NCBI RefSeq assembly: GCF_003669035.1
Contig: NZ_CP033070.1
Location: forward strand, 3,162,001-3,226,000
Direction: 5' to 3'
Length of the DNA stretch: 64,000 nucleotides
Source: Chryseobacterium sp. 3008163
GTDB lineage: Bacteria; Bacteroidota; Bacteroidia; Flavobacteriales; Weeksellaceae
The notes under the pieces were generated by a model that did no database searches, was not told the origin of the DNA, and saw only the letters and a list, made by a program, of their open reading frames with translations. Positions 26,323 through 34,868 of the stretch are shown piece by piece. How positions within the stretch are numbered: position 1 is the stretch's first letter; each line of letters opens with the position of its first letter. A program made the position numbers and the translations under genes.

Positions 26323-26731
26323 TGGGAAGTTCGTTGTGGTTTTCTCCCGTTACCGGAAAATGTTTTTTGAGTTCGAGACCGGTTTCGAGAATAGCGCTTT
26401 TTAAAGCTTTGTGATAATTGCCTTTTGCAAATTCTGAAGTGATAAAGTCGTGCAGATGATCCCAATACGATTGATGCACTTTTGCATGAATGCCAGTGTC
26501 ACCAATAATAGTAAGGTATTTCTTTTCAAAATTAATATGAAAGAGAACCGCATTTTTTTCTGCAGTTTTGTCTTTACATAATTCGTTGAAAACTTCGTAA
26601 GCCGTCTCTGCATTGTTATTTTCGGTGGTAGAATCAATGTGCACACGAATTTCTCCGGTAGAATGATCTTCTGCCGACTGAATAGCTTCCACGAGGGAAG
26701 CTATCTGTTGATCTGTTAGATAATGGCTCAT
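26303..26731 (-). CDS. TPM-domain protein
   Basis: A 142-residue protein consisting almost entirely of one TPM domain (LVEAIQSAEDHSTGEIRVHI, then KNAVLFHINFEKKYLTIIGD), with no obvious signal peptide. It probably acts with the downstream membrane-anchored TPM protein and LemA. It overlaps lemA by 1 nt and the next gene by 20 nt, so translation of the three is probably coupled. Confidence 0.88.
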   Translation of the reverse strand: MSHYLTDQQIASLVEAIQSAEDHSTGEIRVHIDSTTENNNAETAYEVFNELCKDKTAEKNAVLFHINFEKKYLTIIGDTGIHAKVHQSYWDHLHDFITSEFAKGNYHKALKSAILETGLELKKHFPVTGENHNELPNEITFS

Positions 26732-27339
26732 TATTCTGTGAAAACGTCCGGTGCTTTTTCAGCGCCTGCAGCCGCTTTAAACTGTGGTCTTTCTTTGAAA
26801 TTGGTAAAATTTGCCAAGATATTATTTGGGAAAGTTTTTATTGAAACATTGTATTCTTCCGCTGCTTTATTATAATAAACAGTTTCTGAACGAATGCTGT
26901 TCTCAATCGCAATATATTCTCTCTGGAAATTGATAAACTGCTGATCTGCTTTCAAATTTGGATAAGATTCAACAACTGCCATCAATCGACTTAAAGCACC
27001 GGATAATTCTCCCTGTGCTGCCTGAAATTTTGCCATATCAGCTTCAGTCATATTGGTAGGGTCGATGTTGATAGAAGTAGCTTTAGAACGAGCTTCCACA
27101 ACTTTCGTCAGTGTTTCCTGCTCAAATTTTGAATAAGATTTTACTGTTCTTTCTAAATTCGGAATTAAATTGGCTCTTTTTTGATAAACCGTTTCAACGT
27201 TAGACCATTTTGTGTTGACGTTTTGTTCCTGTGTTACGAATTTATTGTATCCGCTTTTTCCCCAGAAAAATAATACAGCAACGATAATAAGTAGAGCAAT
27301 ACCGATGGTTCCGGCGCTCAGGCAACCTTTGTTTTTCAT
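26731..27339 (-). CDS. lemA: LemA family protein
   Basis: A 202-residue membrane-anchored LemA protein: an N-terminal hydrophobic helix (about 7-26, with a lone Cys5), then the conserved QEQNVNTKWSNVETVYQKR and RANLIPNLERTVKSY helices of the antiparallel bundle. The function is unknown; LemA and TPM genes are neighbours across many bacteria and are thought to act in the envelope. First gene of a five-gene operon, with an exact -7 box 107 nt upstream. Confidence 0.92.
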   Translation of the reverse strand: MKNKGCLSAGTIGIALLIIVAVLFFWGKSGYNKFVTQEQNVNTKWSNVETVYQKRANLIPNLERTVKSYSKFEQETLTKVVEARSKATSINIDPTNMTEADMAKFQAAQGELSGALSRLMAVVESYPNLKADQQFINFQREYIAIENSIRSETVYYNKAAEEYNVSIKTFPNNILANFTNFKERPQFKAAAGAEKAPDVFTE

Positions 27340-27445
27340 GTTTAAGTGTTTATTTGTTTCTAATAATTATTTGAATTAAATAATCTTCAAATTAAAAGGT
27401 CTTCAATGATGAAGATTTAATAATTTAAAATTTTGTTGTGCTACC

Positions 27446-27453
27446 CAAATATA
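27446..27453 (-). promoter_or_regulatory. -7 promoter box of the lemA operon
   Basis: The minus strand reads TATATTTG, an exact TAnnTTTG match, 107 nt before the lemA ATG. It lies 12 nt from the divergent folA box, so RNA polymerase binding at the two may compete. Confidence 0.45.
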
Positions 27454-27465
27454 CAAATTATGTGC

Positions 27466-27473
27466 TAATTTTG
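27466..27473 (+). promoter_or_regulatory. -7 promoter box of folA
   Basis: TAATTTTG is an exact TAnnTTTG match, 15 nt before the ATG. Confidence 0.5.
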
Positions 27474-27488
27474 CAGAAAATAAATTGA

Positions 27489-27980
27489 ATGACAACAATA
27501 GTGGTGGCAATGGGCGAGAAAAACGAAATTGGTGCTGATAACCAATTGCTTTGGCATCTCCCGAAAGATCTAAAACATTTTAAAGACCTCACATCGGGAC
27601 ACCCGATCATCATGGGAAGAAAAACTTATGAAAGCATAGGTAAAGCACTTCCAAACCGTACCAATATTGTCATTTCCAGAAAGAAAAACTGGTTCGAAGA
27701 AGGGATTTTAATTGTAGGAAGCATTAAAGAAGCTGTGAAATTTGCAAAGAAAATCGATGAAAATGTTTTCATCATTGGCGGCGGAAATATATACGAACAA
27801 ACAATGGAAATTGCTGACAAGCTTGAAGTTACTTTGGTGAAAGCTGAGTTGAAGGCCGATACTTTTTTTCCTAAAATTGATCCGAAAATTTGGAAGCTAA
27901 CGGAAGAGGTTTTTCATGAAAAAGATGATAAAAACCAATATGATTTCAGCTTTCAGACGTATGAGAAAATCGAACATTAA
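27489..27980 (+). CDS. folA: Dihydrofolate reductase
   Basis: A 163-residue NADPH-dependent reductase regenerating tetrahydrofolate in the cytosol. Family motifs are all present: IVVAMGEKNEIGADNQLLWHLPKDLKHFK (substrate-binding Trp and acidic residue), HPIIMGRKTYESIG, NRTNIVISRK and the NADPH loop VFIIGGGNIYEQ. Length is normal and the ATG agrees with the promoter position. The next gene has its own promoter about 60 nt on. Confidence 0.97.
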   Translation: MTTIVVAMGEKNEIGADNQLLWHLPKDLKHFKDLTSGHPIIMGRKTYESIGKALPNRTNIVISRKKNWFEEGILIVGSIKEAVKFAKKIDENVFIIGGGNIYEQTMEIADKLEVTLVKAELKADTFFPKIDPKIWKLTEEVFHEKDDKNQYDFSFQTYEKIEH

Positions 27981-28040
27981 ATGTTGATAGTTGATCATTT
28001 AACTAACAATGATATACAATGAACAATCAACCAAATTTAT

Positions 28041-28048
28041 TATCTTTG
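28041..28048 (+). promoter_or_regulatory. -7 promoter box of the 28067 gene
   Basis: TATCTTTG is an exact TAnnTTTG match, 18 nt before the ATG. Confidence 0.5.
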
Positions 28049-28066
28049 CACTTCTAAATTTTAATA

Positions 28067-28630
28067 ATGAATAAATACATAAAATTCGTAATTGCTGCTA
28101 TTTTTATTGGAATAGGAATATATCTAATTTTTAATAGAAATTGGGGTTGGGGAGCTGTACTGATTATTCTTTCTGCTGTTCCAATTTTTCTTTTCTTTAA
28201 AAACGAAAATATCCTTTTGGCATTCTGGCAACTGAGAAAACAGGATATGGTAAAAGCGTCAAAGTTTTTAAATAATATTAAAGATTATAAAACAGAGCTT
28301 CACAAAACCCAATACGGTTATTATCATTATTTACAAGGTTTAGTTTTGGCTCAGGATCATCCAACGAAAGTTGAACCTTTGATGAAAAAAGCGTTGGAAT
28401 ATGGTCTGAATATGAAGCACGACAGAGCGATGGCTACATTGAATTTGGCAGCTGGCGCAATTTCTAAAGGAAGAAGACAGGAGGGACAAAGACTTTTGGA
28501 TGAAGCTAAAGCACTTGACACGGCGGGAATGATGGCTGATCAAATCAAAATGATGAAAGATCAGTTGAAAATGCCGACTATGCAGAAGCATATTCACAAT
28601 CCTCATATGAGAAATAGAGGGAAGTTTTAA
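28067..28630 (+). CDS. Membrane-anchored TPR-like protein
   Basis: A 187-residue protein with two N-terminal transmembrane segments (about 5-22 and 27-44; the loop between them contains NRNWGWG). The cytoplasmic helical remainder resembles tetratricopeptide repeats: GYYHYLQGLVLAQ, then KALEYGLNMKHDRAMATLNLAAGAISKGRRQEG. I cannot assign a specific role; similar DUF2892/TPR proteins are conserved in flavobacteria. A terminator closes the unit. Confidence 0.82.
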   Translation: MNKYIKFVIAAIFIGIGIYLIFNRNWGWGAVLIILSAVPIFLFFKNENILLAFWQLRKQDMVKASKFLNNIKDYKTELHKTQYGYYHYLQGLVLAQDHPTKVEPLMKKALEYGLNMKHDRAMATLNLAAGAISKGRRQEGQRLLDEAKALDTAGMMADQIKMMKDQLKMPTMQKHIHNPHMRNRGKF

Positions 28631-28656
28631 TAAAACAACTCATTTAAATAAAAGAG

Positions 28657-28686
28657 AAATGCACCAAACGATTTGGTGCATTTTTT
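28657..28686 (+). terminator. Intrinsic terminator after the TPR-like gene
   Basis: AAATGCACCAAA and TTTGGTGCATTT form a perfect 12-bp stem around CGA, with a T run. It lies immediately before the end of the convergent gene at 28690. Confidence 0.8.
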
Positions 28687-28689
28687 ATG

Positions 28690-29223
28690 TCAAAAATGAA
28701 TAATCATCTTATTTTGGGAATCAATCGGGTATTTTTCTCTAAGGAATTCTGTTGTTTTGTTTAGAAATTCCATTAAAATTGGGTGTGAATCTTCTGTTGG
28801 AGTTTTTACTTCAAAAGTATTTAAACTGTTTTTTATTATCACTGTGTAGCCATCGAGCATGGCTTTGAGTCTTATGCGCTCGTTGTTTTCAGAGCTTTCT
28901 GGTTTGTAATTATTGATTATATGAAATAAATTATTGTAACCCGAAAATTCGTTTTTTATTAATTTCCCTTGAAGAATTTTATATTTCAAATGTTTTTTGC
29001 TAAGATTATTTAACTTCTGAATATACTCTTCCAGACTTTCATTTTGATTATTTTCTATTCGTTTATATATTTTCTCAAACAAATCATCTTGTTGGTCGTA
29101 ATAAGATTCACTGTCAATTATTTCATCTAAAAATTTTAGAATTATATCATATGAATCATTTAATTCAGTAATTTCAAAATTCATAGATATGTCTATAGTA
29201 AAAACTTTAACTTCTATATTCAT
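28690..29223 (-). CDS. Hypothetical protein
   Basis: A 177-residue protein without signal peptide or membrane segment and no family I recognise. It is acidic in the N-terminal half (LDEIIDSESYYDQQDDLFEKI) and looks helical there. A second in-frame Met at residue 14 (MNFEITELND) is an alternative start. It lies 5 nt after the TRIC channel gene and shares its transcript. It is very AT-rich like its neighbours, so recent transfer is not indicated. Confidence 0.7.
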   Translation of the reverse strand: MNIEVKVFTIDISMNFEITELNDSYDIILKFLDEIIDSESYYDQQDDLFEKIYKRIENNQNESLEEYIQKLNNLSKKHLKYKILQGKLIKNEFSGYNNLFHIINNYKPESSENNERIRLKAMLDGYTVIIKNSLNTFEVKTPTEDSHPILMEFLNKTTEFLREKYPIDSQNKMIIHF

Positions 29224-29228
29224 TTAAT

Positions 29229-29861
29229 CTACATTTCAGAATTACTTTCGTATCCATAGAATTTAGGAATCTGCCAATGATATTTCACTGCTAAAGTTCT
29301 GACGCTTACAATCATTAAAATGGTGAAAATCTGAATGAAAGTATAAGAAAGTGTAGTGAAATGGGTTAACAATAAAAATGTTGATCCGCCAATAATACAA
29401 GCACTTGCGTAGATTTCTTTTCTAAAAATCAATGGGATTCTATTCAATAAAATATCCCGAATAATTCCACCAAAACATCCAGTGATGGTTCCTAAGCCAA
29501 TACAAATCAAAGGATGGATATCTGCATTCAAGCCTTTTTGAACGCCGATAATCGTAAACAATCCCAACCCGAAACTGTCGAAAATAAATAAAGTGACTTT
29601 AAAGTTTTTCTCAATTGATTTAAATACCATTGAAAAAACACTTGTCGCCAAAATCAAACCGCACATCAAAAGATCATGCATCCAAAAAACGGGAATGTCT
29701 AAAAGTAAATCTCTCACCGTTCCGCCGCCAACAGAAGTGACAAAGGCAATAATTAAAACACCAAACGGGTCAAGCCGCTTCTGCATTGCAGCAAAACTCC
29801 CCGACATCGAAAATGAGATCGTCCCGAGAATTTCTATAGCAAAATTGAGCTGTTCGTGCAT
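29229..29861 (-). CDS. TRIC/UPF0126 family membrane channel protein
   Basis: A 210-residue inner-membrane protein of the bacterial TRIC family (YadS/YicG-like), trimeric channels for monovalent cations; some members have been linked to glycine uptake. The duplicated three-helix units are visible as SMSGSFAAMQKRLDPFGVLIIAFVTSVGGGTVRDLL and a second copy near GTITGCFGGIIRDILLNRIPLI. The GGGTVRD and GGIIRD motifs match the helix-breaking glycines. It is followed 5 nt later by a hypothetical gene. Confidence 0.9.
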   Translation of the reverse strand: MHEQLNFAIEILGTISFSMSGSFAAMQKRLDPFGVLIIAFVTSVGGGTVRDLLLDIPVFWMHDLLMCGLILATSVFSMVFKSIEKNFKVTLFIFDSFGLGLFTIIGVQKGLNADIHPLICIGLGTITGCFGGIIRDILLNRIPLIFRKEIYASACIIGGSTFLLLTHFTTLSYTFIQIFTILMIVSVRTLAVKYHWQIPKFYGYESNSEM

Positions 29862-29937
29862 TGGATATATGTGATGATTGATGAATTATAACTGATAAAT
29901 TTGAGGCTTGAATCAATTATCAACTATCATTAAATGA

Positions 29938-30402
29938 TTATTTTTCAACGCGCACCGCATCTGGTACCAGCAATTCATATTCGCCGCCATGATTGATAAT
30001 TTCTCTCACGATGCTGCTGCTGATGAATGATTTTCCTGATGAGGTCAGTAAGAAAACGGTTTCTAGTTTTTTGTGGGCTAAAGTACGATTGGTGTGAGCT
30101 ATTGCTTTTTCAAATTCAAAATCTGCAGGATTTCTTAAGCCCCGTAGGATGAACTGAGCATTTTTTTCGAAACAATAATCGACCGTAAGTCCTTCAAAAT
30201 GATCTACTTCAACATTGGGAAAGTCAGCGACCGAATTTTGGATGAATTCCATTCTTTTCTCAAGTGGAAACATGTATTTCTTCTGAGAATTTTGTCCGAT
30301 GGCAATAATCACCTTGTCGAAAAGTGCCGCAGCTCTCTCAATAATATCGTAATGTCCTAATGTAATAGGATCAAAAGACCCTGGAAAAACAGCAATTTTC
30401 AT
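29938..30402 (-). CDS. coaD: Phosphopantetheine adenylyltransferase
   Basis: A 154-residue enzyme for the penultimate step of coenzyme A synthesis. The ATG at 30402 (MKIAVFPGSFDPITLGHYDI) is chosen over a TTG two codons upstream. The nucleotidyltransferase T-x-G-H motif (TLGH), the RGLRNPADFEFE substrate segment and the C-terminal SFISSSIVREI match CoaD. The neighbourhood coaD-ddl-PASTA-rluD is a housekeeping cluster often kept in Flavobacteriia. Confidence 0.97.
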   Translation of the reverse strand: MKIAVFPGSFDPITLGHYDIIERAAALFDKVIIAIGQNSQKKYMFPLEKRMEFIQNSVADFPNVEVDHFEGLTVDYCFEKNAQFILRGLRNPADFEFEKAIAHTNRTLAHKKLETVFLLTSSGKSFISSSIVREIINHGGEYELLVPDAVRVEK

Positions 30403-30475
30403 GCGCAAATAAAGTTATAAGTTATGGGTTATCAATTATGAGTTGTTATGTACTCTAATATCTAACTTCTAATAT

Positions 30476-31465
30476 TTAGTTTCTTTTTTGTAAAGCTTTT
30501 TCAACCTCATTTCCGCAAAGATCTTTAATAGAAATTCCATAGATTTTTGCTTGTTGAGGAAGAATACTTGCTGGTGAAAATCCTGGATTGGTATTCATTT
30601 CCAACATATATGGGATTCCATCCATTAAAATAAATTCACTTCTTGAAAAACCGCTCATTCCTAAAGAATCGTAGGCTCTTTTTGCAATTTCTTCCACTCT
30701 TTTTGTGGTTTCAGCGTCAATTCTTGCAGGAGTAATTTCTTCTGAAGCACCTTCATATTTAGCTTCATAATCGAAGAATTCATTTTGAGGAACAATCTCT
30801 GTAATTCCCAAAACAATAGTTTCACCTTTGAAATCAATCACACCTACAGAAACTTCCATTCCGTCGAGGAAGCTTTCAATCAAAATTTCATCATCTTCTT
30901 TAAAAGCAATTTCTGTTGCGGCAATCATTTCAGACTGATCTTTAACTTTAGAAATTCCCAATGAAGAACCGGATTGATTGGGTTTTACAAAAACAGGAAG
31001 TCCAAGGTTTTCAATGATCTCATCAACGTTAATATCTTCTCCTTTTCTTAAATAAACACTTTTCGCAGACGGAATTCCATATTTAGATAAAACAGCTAAA
31101 GTATCTTTTTTATTAAACGTCAAAGCACTTTGGTAAAAATCGCAACCGGTATAGGTTTGTCCGATTGCGTCCCAATATGCCTGTAAAATTCCGTTTTCAC
31201 CGGGAGTTCCGTGGATAATGTTGAAGCAGACGTCAAATTTTAAAGTTTCATTATTATTTAAATTAACCGAAAAATCTCCTTTATTAATGGGAAGTTTGTT
31301 CTCATTTTCATCTAAAAAATACCATTCATCCTTAAGAATGACAATTTTATATACATTATAAAGATCTCTGTCTAAAGAATCATAAATCAATTGTCCACTT
31401 TTCAGGGAAACTTTATATTCGTCAGAATAGCCTCCCATAACTACGGCAACGTGTTTTTTGCTCAT
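30476..31465 (-). CDS. ddl: D-alanine--D-alanine ligase
   Basis: ATP-grasp ligase making D-Ala-D-Ala for peptidoglycan, about 329 residues from the ATG at 31465 (MSKKHVAVVMGG). An ATG five codons upstream (31480) is also possible, and it lies only 6 nt from the promoter box. Motifs include IIHGTPGENG, NQSGSSLGISKV, ESFLDGMEVSVGVID and EMNTNPGFSPASI. It is divergent from the PASTA gene; the two promoters are about 90 nt apart. Confidence 0.96.
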   Translation of the reverse strand: MSKKHVAVVMGGYSDEYKVSLKSGQLIYDSLDRDLYNVYKIVILKDEWYFLDENENKLPINKGDFSVNLNNNETLKFDVCFNIIHGTPGENGILQAYWDAIGQTYTGCDFYQSALTFNKKDTLAVLSKYGIPSAKSVYLRKGEDINVDEIIENLGLPVFVKPNQSGSSLGISKVKDQSEMIAATEIAFKEDDEILIESFLDGMEVSVGVIDFKGETIVLGITEIVPQNEFFDYEAKYEGASEEITPARIDAETTKRVEEIAKRAYDSLGMSGFSRSEFILMDGIPYMLEMNTNPGFSPASILPQQAKIYGISIKDLCGNEVEKALQKRN

Positions 31466-31486
31466 ATCCGTTTGTATCATTTAAGG

Positions 31487-31494
31487 CAAATTTA
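31487..31494 (-). promoter_or_regulatory. -7 promoter box of ddl
   Basis: The minus strand reads TAAATTTG, an exact TAnnTTTG match. The 31480 ATG is 6 nt downstream and the 31465 ATG is 21 nt downstream. Confidence 0.5.
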
Positions 31495-31585
31495 ATGAAA
31501 TTATATCACGCACGAATTGAATTTCAGAAAATTTGAAACAAATGCTAATTCTGTTAAATAAAAAGTGCAATCAAAAATTATTAGT

Positions 31586-31593
31586 TATATTTG
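31586..31593 (+). promoter_or_regulatory. -7 promoter box of the PASTA gene
   Basis: TATATTTG is an exact TAnnTTTG match, 26 nt before the ATG at 31620. Its position inside the longer open frame argues for the downstream start. Confidence 0.5.
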
Positions 31594-31619
31594 CCGTTAT
31601 AATTCAAGTATTTTTAAGT

Positions 31620-32681
31620 ATGCTTAAATCACTTTTCAATTGGAAAGTTTTAGTTAATTTGCTAGTAGCAATCGCAATTTTTGTGGGATTGGTATGGCTT
31701 ACGTTTCGTTGGTTAGAGTATCATACCAACCATGGTCAGGAAATTCCTGTTCCTAACGTTATTAATAAATCTGTACATGACGCCGTCAAAATATTAGAAG
31801 ACAACGGGCTAGACTACGAAGTAGACAGCGCTGCGTATAATCCAAAATTCAGACCTCTTCAGGTTTTGAAAGTTTATCCTGCACCCGGATCTCGTGTGAA
31901 AGACGGAAGAGCAATTCAGCTGATGGTGAATCCTAAAAGCTGGGCTCCTGTTATTGTTCCTGATGTTATCAATAAATATTCAGGATTGGCATTCCAAAGA
32001 CTTGATAGGGTAGGATTGAAGGTTGGTGATACTATCTTTGAGCCGAGTATTCAAAAAGATGCGGTTCTTAGAATTTTATTTAAAGGTAATTCTTTAAAAC
32101 CGGGATCACTTTTACCTAGATTTTCTACTGTTGATGTTGTAATTGGGTCTGGTCCTATGAGAAACATTAATATACCTAATGTTGTAGGTCTTACCGTAAA
32201 AGAAGCAAAAGCTTACATTGCCAGAAATCTTTTTGAAGTAGGAATTGTAGAGCATGAAGACGGTGGAAAGGATGAGTCTGACATAGTATATTATCAAGAT
32301 CCTGCGGCAGGTGATGCACGAGATCAGGGGATGCAAATAGACCTCTGGGCGAGTAAGAAAACTCCTGCAGAGCTCCGAGACAGAATTGATCAGTTGAATT
32401 CTACATACAGAATGAGAGTTGATACCACGCTTCCTCCGATAAGATATGAAGAAGTTCCTAATTTTCAGGATGAGCCAGTGAACACGTTGCCGCCACCTGC
32501 AGTTACACCAAAGCCGGCTAGTCCGAAGACGACAGTTTCTGCAACTTCTAAGCCTGTAAGTACTACAAAAACTACTGAAGTGAAGTCTAAGTCCACTACA
32601 AGCAGTATAGACAATAAGGCTAAATCGACGACAACACCTGTGGCTGATAAGCCTAAAGCTAAGAAGGTAAATATCCAATAA
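31620..32681 (+). CDS. PASTA-domain membrane protein
   Basis: A 353-residue protein with an N-terminal transmembrane helix (about 10-29) and three periplasmic PASTA domains: VPNVINKSVHDAVKILEDNGL, VPDVINKYSGLAFQRLDRVGL and IPNVVGLTVKEAKAYIARNLF. A low-complexity Pro/Lys/Ser/Thr tail follows (about 270-353). PASTA domains bind peptidoglycan fragments in other bacteria. Here there is no kinase or transpeptidase domain. The ATG at 31620 agrees with the promoter; the frame extends 29 codons upstream. Position between ddl and rluD hints at a cell-wall role. Confidence 0.88.
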   Translation: MLKSLFNWKVLVNLLVAIAIFVGLVWLTFRWLEYHTNHGQEIPVPNVINKSVHDAVKILEDNGLDYEVDSAAYNPKFRPLQVLKVYPAPGSRVKDGRAIQLMVNPKSWAPVIVPDVINKYSGLAFQRLDRVGLKVGDTIFEPSIQKDAVLRILFKGNSLKPGSLLPRFSTVDVVIGSGPMRNINIPNVVGLTVKEAKAYIARNLFEVGIVEHEDGGKDESDIVYYQDPAAGDARDQGMQIDLWASKKTPAELRDRIDQLNSTYRMRVDTTLPPIRYEEVPNFQDEPVNTLPPPAVTPKPASPKTTVSATSKPVSTTKTTEVKSKSTTSSIDNKAKSTTTPVADKPKAKKVNIQ

Positions 32682-32703
32682 AAAATATATTTATTAAAAA
32701 CTC

Positions 32704-32734
32704 AGGCTTCAACTTTAAAATGTTGAGGCCTTTT
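32704..32734 (+). terminator. Terminator between the PASTA gene and rluD
   Basis: AGGCTTCAAC pairs with GTTGAGGCCT (10 bp, one G-T) around eight bases and is followed by four T. It may only attenuate read-through, since no promoter is evident for rluD. Confidence 0.55.
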
Positions 32735-32750
32735 ATGTAAAAAGAATAGA

Positions 32751-33815
32751 ATGACAGAAGATAACGAAGATTTTTTAGACGAAGAATTATTAGATCCCAA
32801 CAATGTAGATATTGATGAGGAAAACAAAGGTTTGTATGAGCATGTAAACATTATCGTTGATGGCAAGCAGGAACCTTTAAGAATAGATAAATTTCTTTTA
32901 AACTTCCGTCAGAATTCTTCAAGAAATAAAATTTCGCAAACCTGCAGAGCCGGGAATGTTGTGGTCAATGGAAACCCTGTAAAGCAAAACTATCGTGTAA
33001 AGCCGGGAGATCAGATTTCTTTATTGCTTGCCCATCCACCGAGATTGAACGTAATCATTCCGCAGGATATTCCTATTAATATTGTTTATGAAGATGACGA
33101 TTTAGTCGTTGTAGATAAAGAACCAGGAATGGTTGTACATCCAGGATTTGGAAATTGGGACGGAACTTTGGTGAATGCTTTGGCTTTTCATTTTGATAAG
33201 AAAGGAGAAAAATCAGATTTGGATAGAGTAGGATTGGTTCACAGAATTGATAAAGATACTTCAGGACTTTTAGTCATTGCCAAAAACGAATATGCTTTAA
33301 GTTTTCTTGCCAAGCAGTTTTTTGAAAGAAAAACCAAAAGATTGTATTGGGCTTTTGTTTGGGGCAACGTAAAAGAAGACGAAGGCACCATAACGGGTCA
33401 CATAGGCAGGCATCCTAAGAATAGAATGCAGATGTACACTTATGCGGACGGAAGCATGGGGAAGCACGCCGTAACGCATTATAAAGTTTTGGAAAGATTT
33501 AAATACATGACTTGGGTAGAGTGTAAATTGGAAACCGGAAGAACCCACCAAATCCGTGCGCATTTCAAACATATTGGTCATACACTCTTTAATGATGCAA
33601 GATATGAAGGAAATGTCGCCCTTCGAGGAGTTAATATGCCTAAGTATAAGCACTTTGTGAAAAATGTCTTTGATGTTTTACCGAGACATGCACTTCATGC
33701 GCATACTTTAGGATTTATACATCCCACTTCCAAAAAGGAATTGTATTTTGAGAGCCCAATGCCCCAAGATATGACGGATGCCGTAAAAAAATGGAGAAAT
33801 TATTTAGAAAACTAA
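32751..33815 (+). CDS. rluD: RluD-type 23S rRNA pseudouridine synthase
   Basis: A 354-residue RluA-family enzyme. An acidic N-terminal extension (about 1-30) precedes an S4 RNA-binding domain (about 38-98; LRIDKFLLNF, then KISQTCRAGNVVVNG). The catalytic domain contains the signature HRIDKDTSGLLVIAKN with the catalytic Asp, and later GRTHQIRAHF. RluD modifies positions in the 23S helix 69 loop; assignment to RluD rather than another RluA paralogue rests on the S4 domain and length. Confidence 0.93.
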   Translation: MTEDNEDFLDEELLDPNNVDIDEENKGLYEHVNIIVDGKQEPLRIDKFLLNFRQNSSRNKISQTCRAGNVVVNGNPVKQNYRVKPGDQISLLLAHPPRLNVIIPQDIPINIVYEDDDLVVVDKEPGMVVHPGFGNWDGTLVNALAFHFDKKGEKSDLDRVGLVHRIDKDTSGLLVIAKNEYALSFLAKQFFERKTKRLYWAFVWGNVKEDEGTITGHIGRHPKNRMQMYTYADGSMGKHAVTHYKVLERFKYMTWVECKLETGRTHQIRAHFKHIGHTLFNDARYEGNVALRGVNMPKYKHFVKNVFDVLPRHALHAHTLGFIHPTSKKELYFESPMPQDMTDAVKKWRNYLEN

Positions 33816-33835
33816 AAATATATTGAGAATTTTTT

Positions 33836-33843
33836 TATATTTG
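33836..33843 (+). promoter_or_regulatory. -7 promoter box of porP/sprF-like gene
   Basis: TATATTTG is an exact TAnnTTTG match, 23 nt before the ATG at 33867. Confidence 0.5.
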
Positions 33844-33866
33844 TTGAATTGAAATCAAGATTTGTT

Positions 33867-34817
33867 ATGAGAAAACTATATGCTATCGTATGTTTAGCTC
33901 TTTTGTCTAATGCGTACAAAGCACAAGAATCATTACCATACTATCAGCAATATCTTTTAGATGGTGAGTTCCTGTTCAACCCTGCACAATATGGTAAAAC
34001 GGACTATGTACAGCTTAATCTAAACTATCAACAACAATTTTCAAAATTTAGCGAGTCGCCAAACGTTCAGTCGGTGGGGATTAACGCTAATATTTTTGAT
34101 AGAGTGGGAGCGGGTATTTCCGTTTTTAGAGATAGCAACGGTCCTATTTCTGCGGGAGGTATTACAGCAGGAGCTTCTTACTTCATCCCTTTAAGCAGTG
34201 ATGGTGAAAGAAAAGATCAGTTTTCTTTTGGTACAAGTGTAAACTTTTACAATATGAATTTTGATTATTCTAAAATTAACACAGAAGACGGTTACGATCC
34301 ATTATTGCAAGGAAACGAAAGTAATATCTTTATGGCATATGCAAACTTCGGTTTAGCGGCTACTTATAAAGGATTATTTGGAGGTATTTCCGTAAACGAT
34401 ATTGCATTAAGCAATGACGAATCTATCGTAAACAACTACGAGCCATCGCCAATCAAATTCTTCTTAAACTTAGGATACGACTGGAAGATCGCAGACAATA
34501 TTGCAATTACTCCTTCAGCTTTAATCAATTTAAATACGAATTCTACCAGAATGATGGATTTAAACTTGATGGCTACATTCTCTAACGATATTAATGCTTT
34601 CTCTTTCGGGGTAAGCTACAGAGGTGTTCAAAACAGATTTGACAACCAGCAGTTGAGTATTTCACCAGTTGTAAAAGTAAGATTCAACAAATTCATGATT
34701 GGAGCTACTTATAACCTTGGAATGTCTGACATCCAGGAGTACGGTGGAAACAGCTTTATGCTTGGTGTAGGTTATAACTTTGATAACTTCATTAATCATA
34801 GAGGATTTAGATATTAA
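33867..34817 (+). CDS. PorP/SprF family type IX secretion system membrane protein
   Basis: A 316-residue outer-membrane beta-barrel with signal peptide (MRKLYAIVCLALLSNAYKAQ). The mature start LPYYQQYLLDGEFLFNPAQYG and the closing strand FMLGVGYNFDNF are characteristic of PorP/SprF proteins, which assist type IX secretion or surface retention of specific substrates. No gliding-motility adhesin gene (SprB-like) is adjacent. The ATG at 33867 replaces a TTG six codons upstream. A hairpin terminator follows. Confidence 0.92.
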   Translation: MRKLYAIVCLALLSNAYKAQESLPYYQQYLLDGEFLFNPAQYGKTDYVQLNLNYQQQFSKFSESPNVQSVGINANIFDRVGAGISVFRDSNGPISAGGITAGASYFIPLSSDGERKDQFSFGTSVNFYNMNFDYSKINTEDGYDPLLQGNESNIFMAYANFGLAATYKGLFGGISVNDIALSNDESIVNNYEPSPIKFFLNLGYDWKIADNIAITPSALINLNTNSTRMMDLNLMATFSNDINAFSFGVSYRGVQNRFDNQQLSISPVVKVRFNKFMIGATYNLGMSDIQEYGGNSFMLGVGYNFDNFINHRGFRY

Positions 34818-34841
34818 TCTGATTTAATTTAAATAAATTTG

Positions 34842-34868
34842 AGCTCTGAATTTTTTCAGAGCTTTTTT
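34842..34868 (+). terminator. Terminator abutting the hemW start codon
   Basis: AGCTCTGAA and TTCAGAGCT form a perfect 9-bp stem around TTTT. The T run (34864-34868) ends exactly at the hemW ATG, so it would end the porP-like transcript at the start of hemW. Confidence 0.65.

Noticed and set aside
28690..29223. Transferred accessory gene
   Set aside because: Although unrecognised, its base composition and operon position match its neighbours, so transfer is not indicated.
31533..31619. 29-codon extension of the PASTA protein
   Set aside because: It contains the exact -7 box (31586-31593), so transcription should start inside it.
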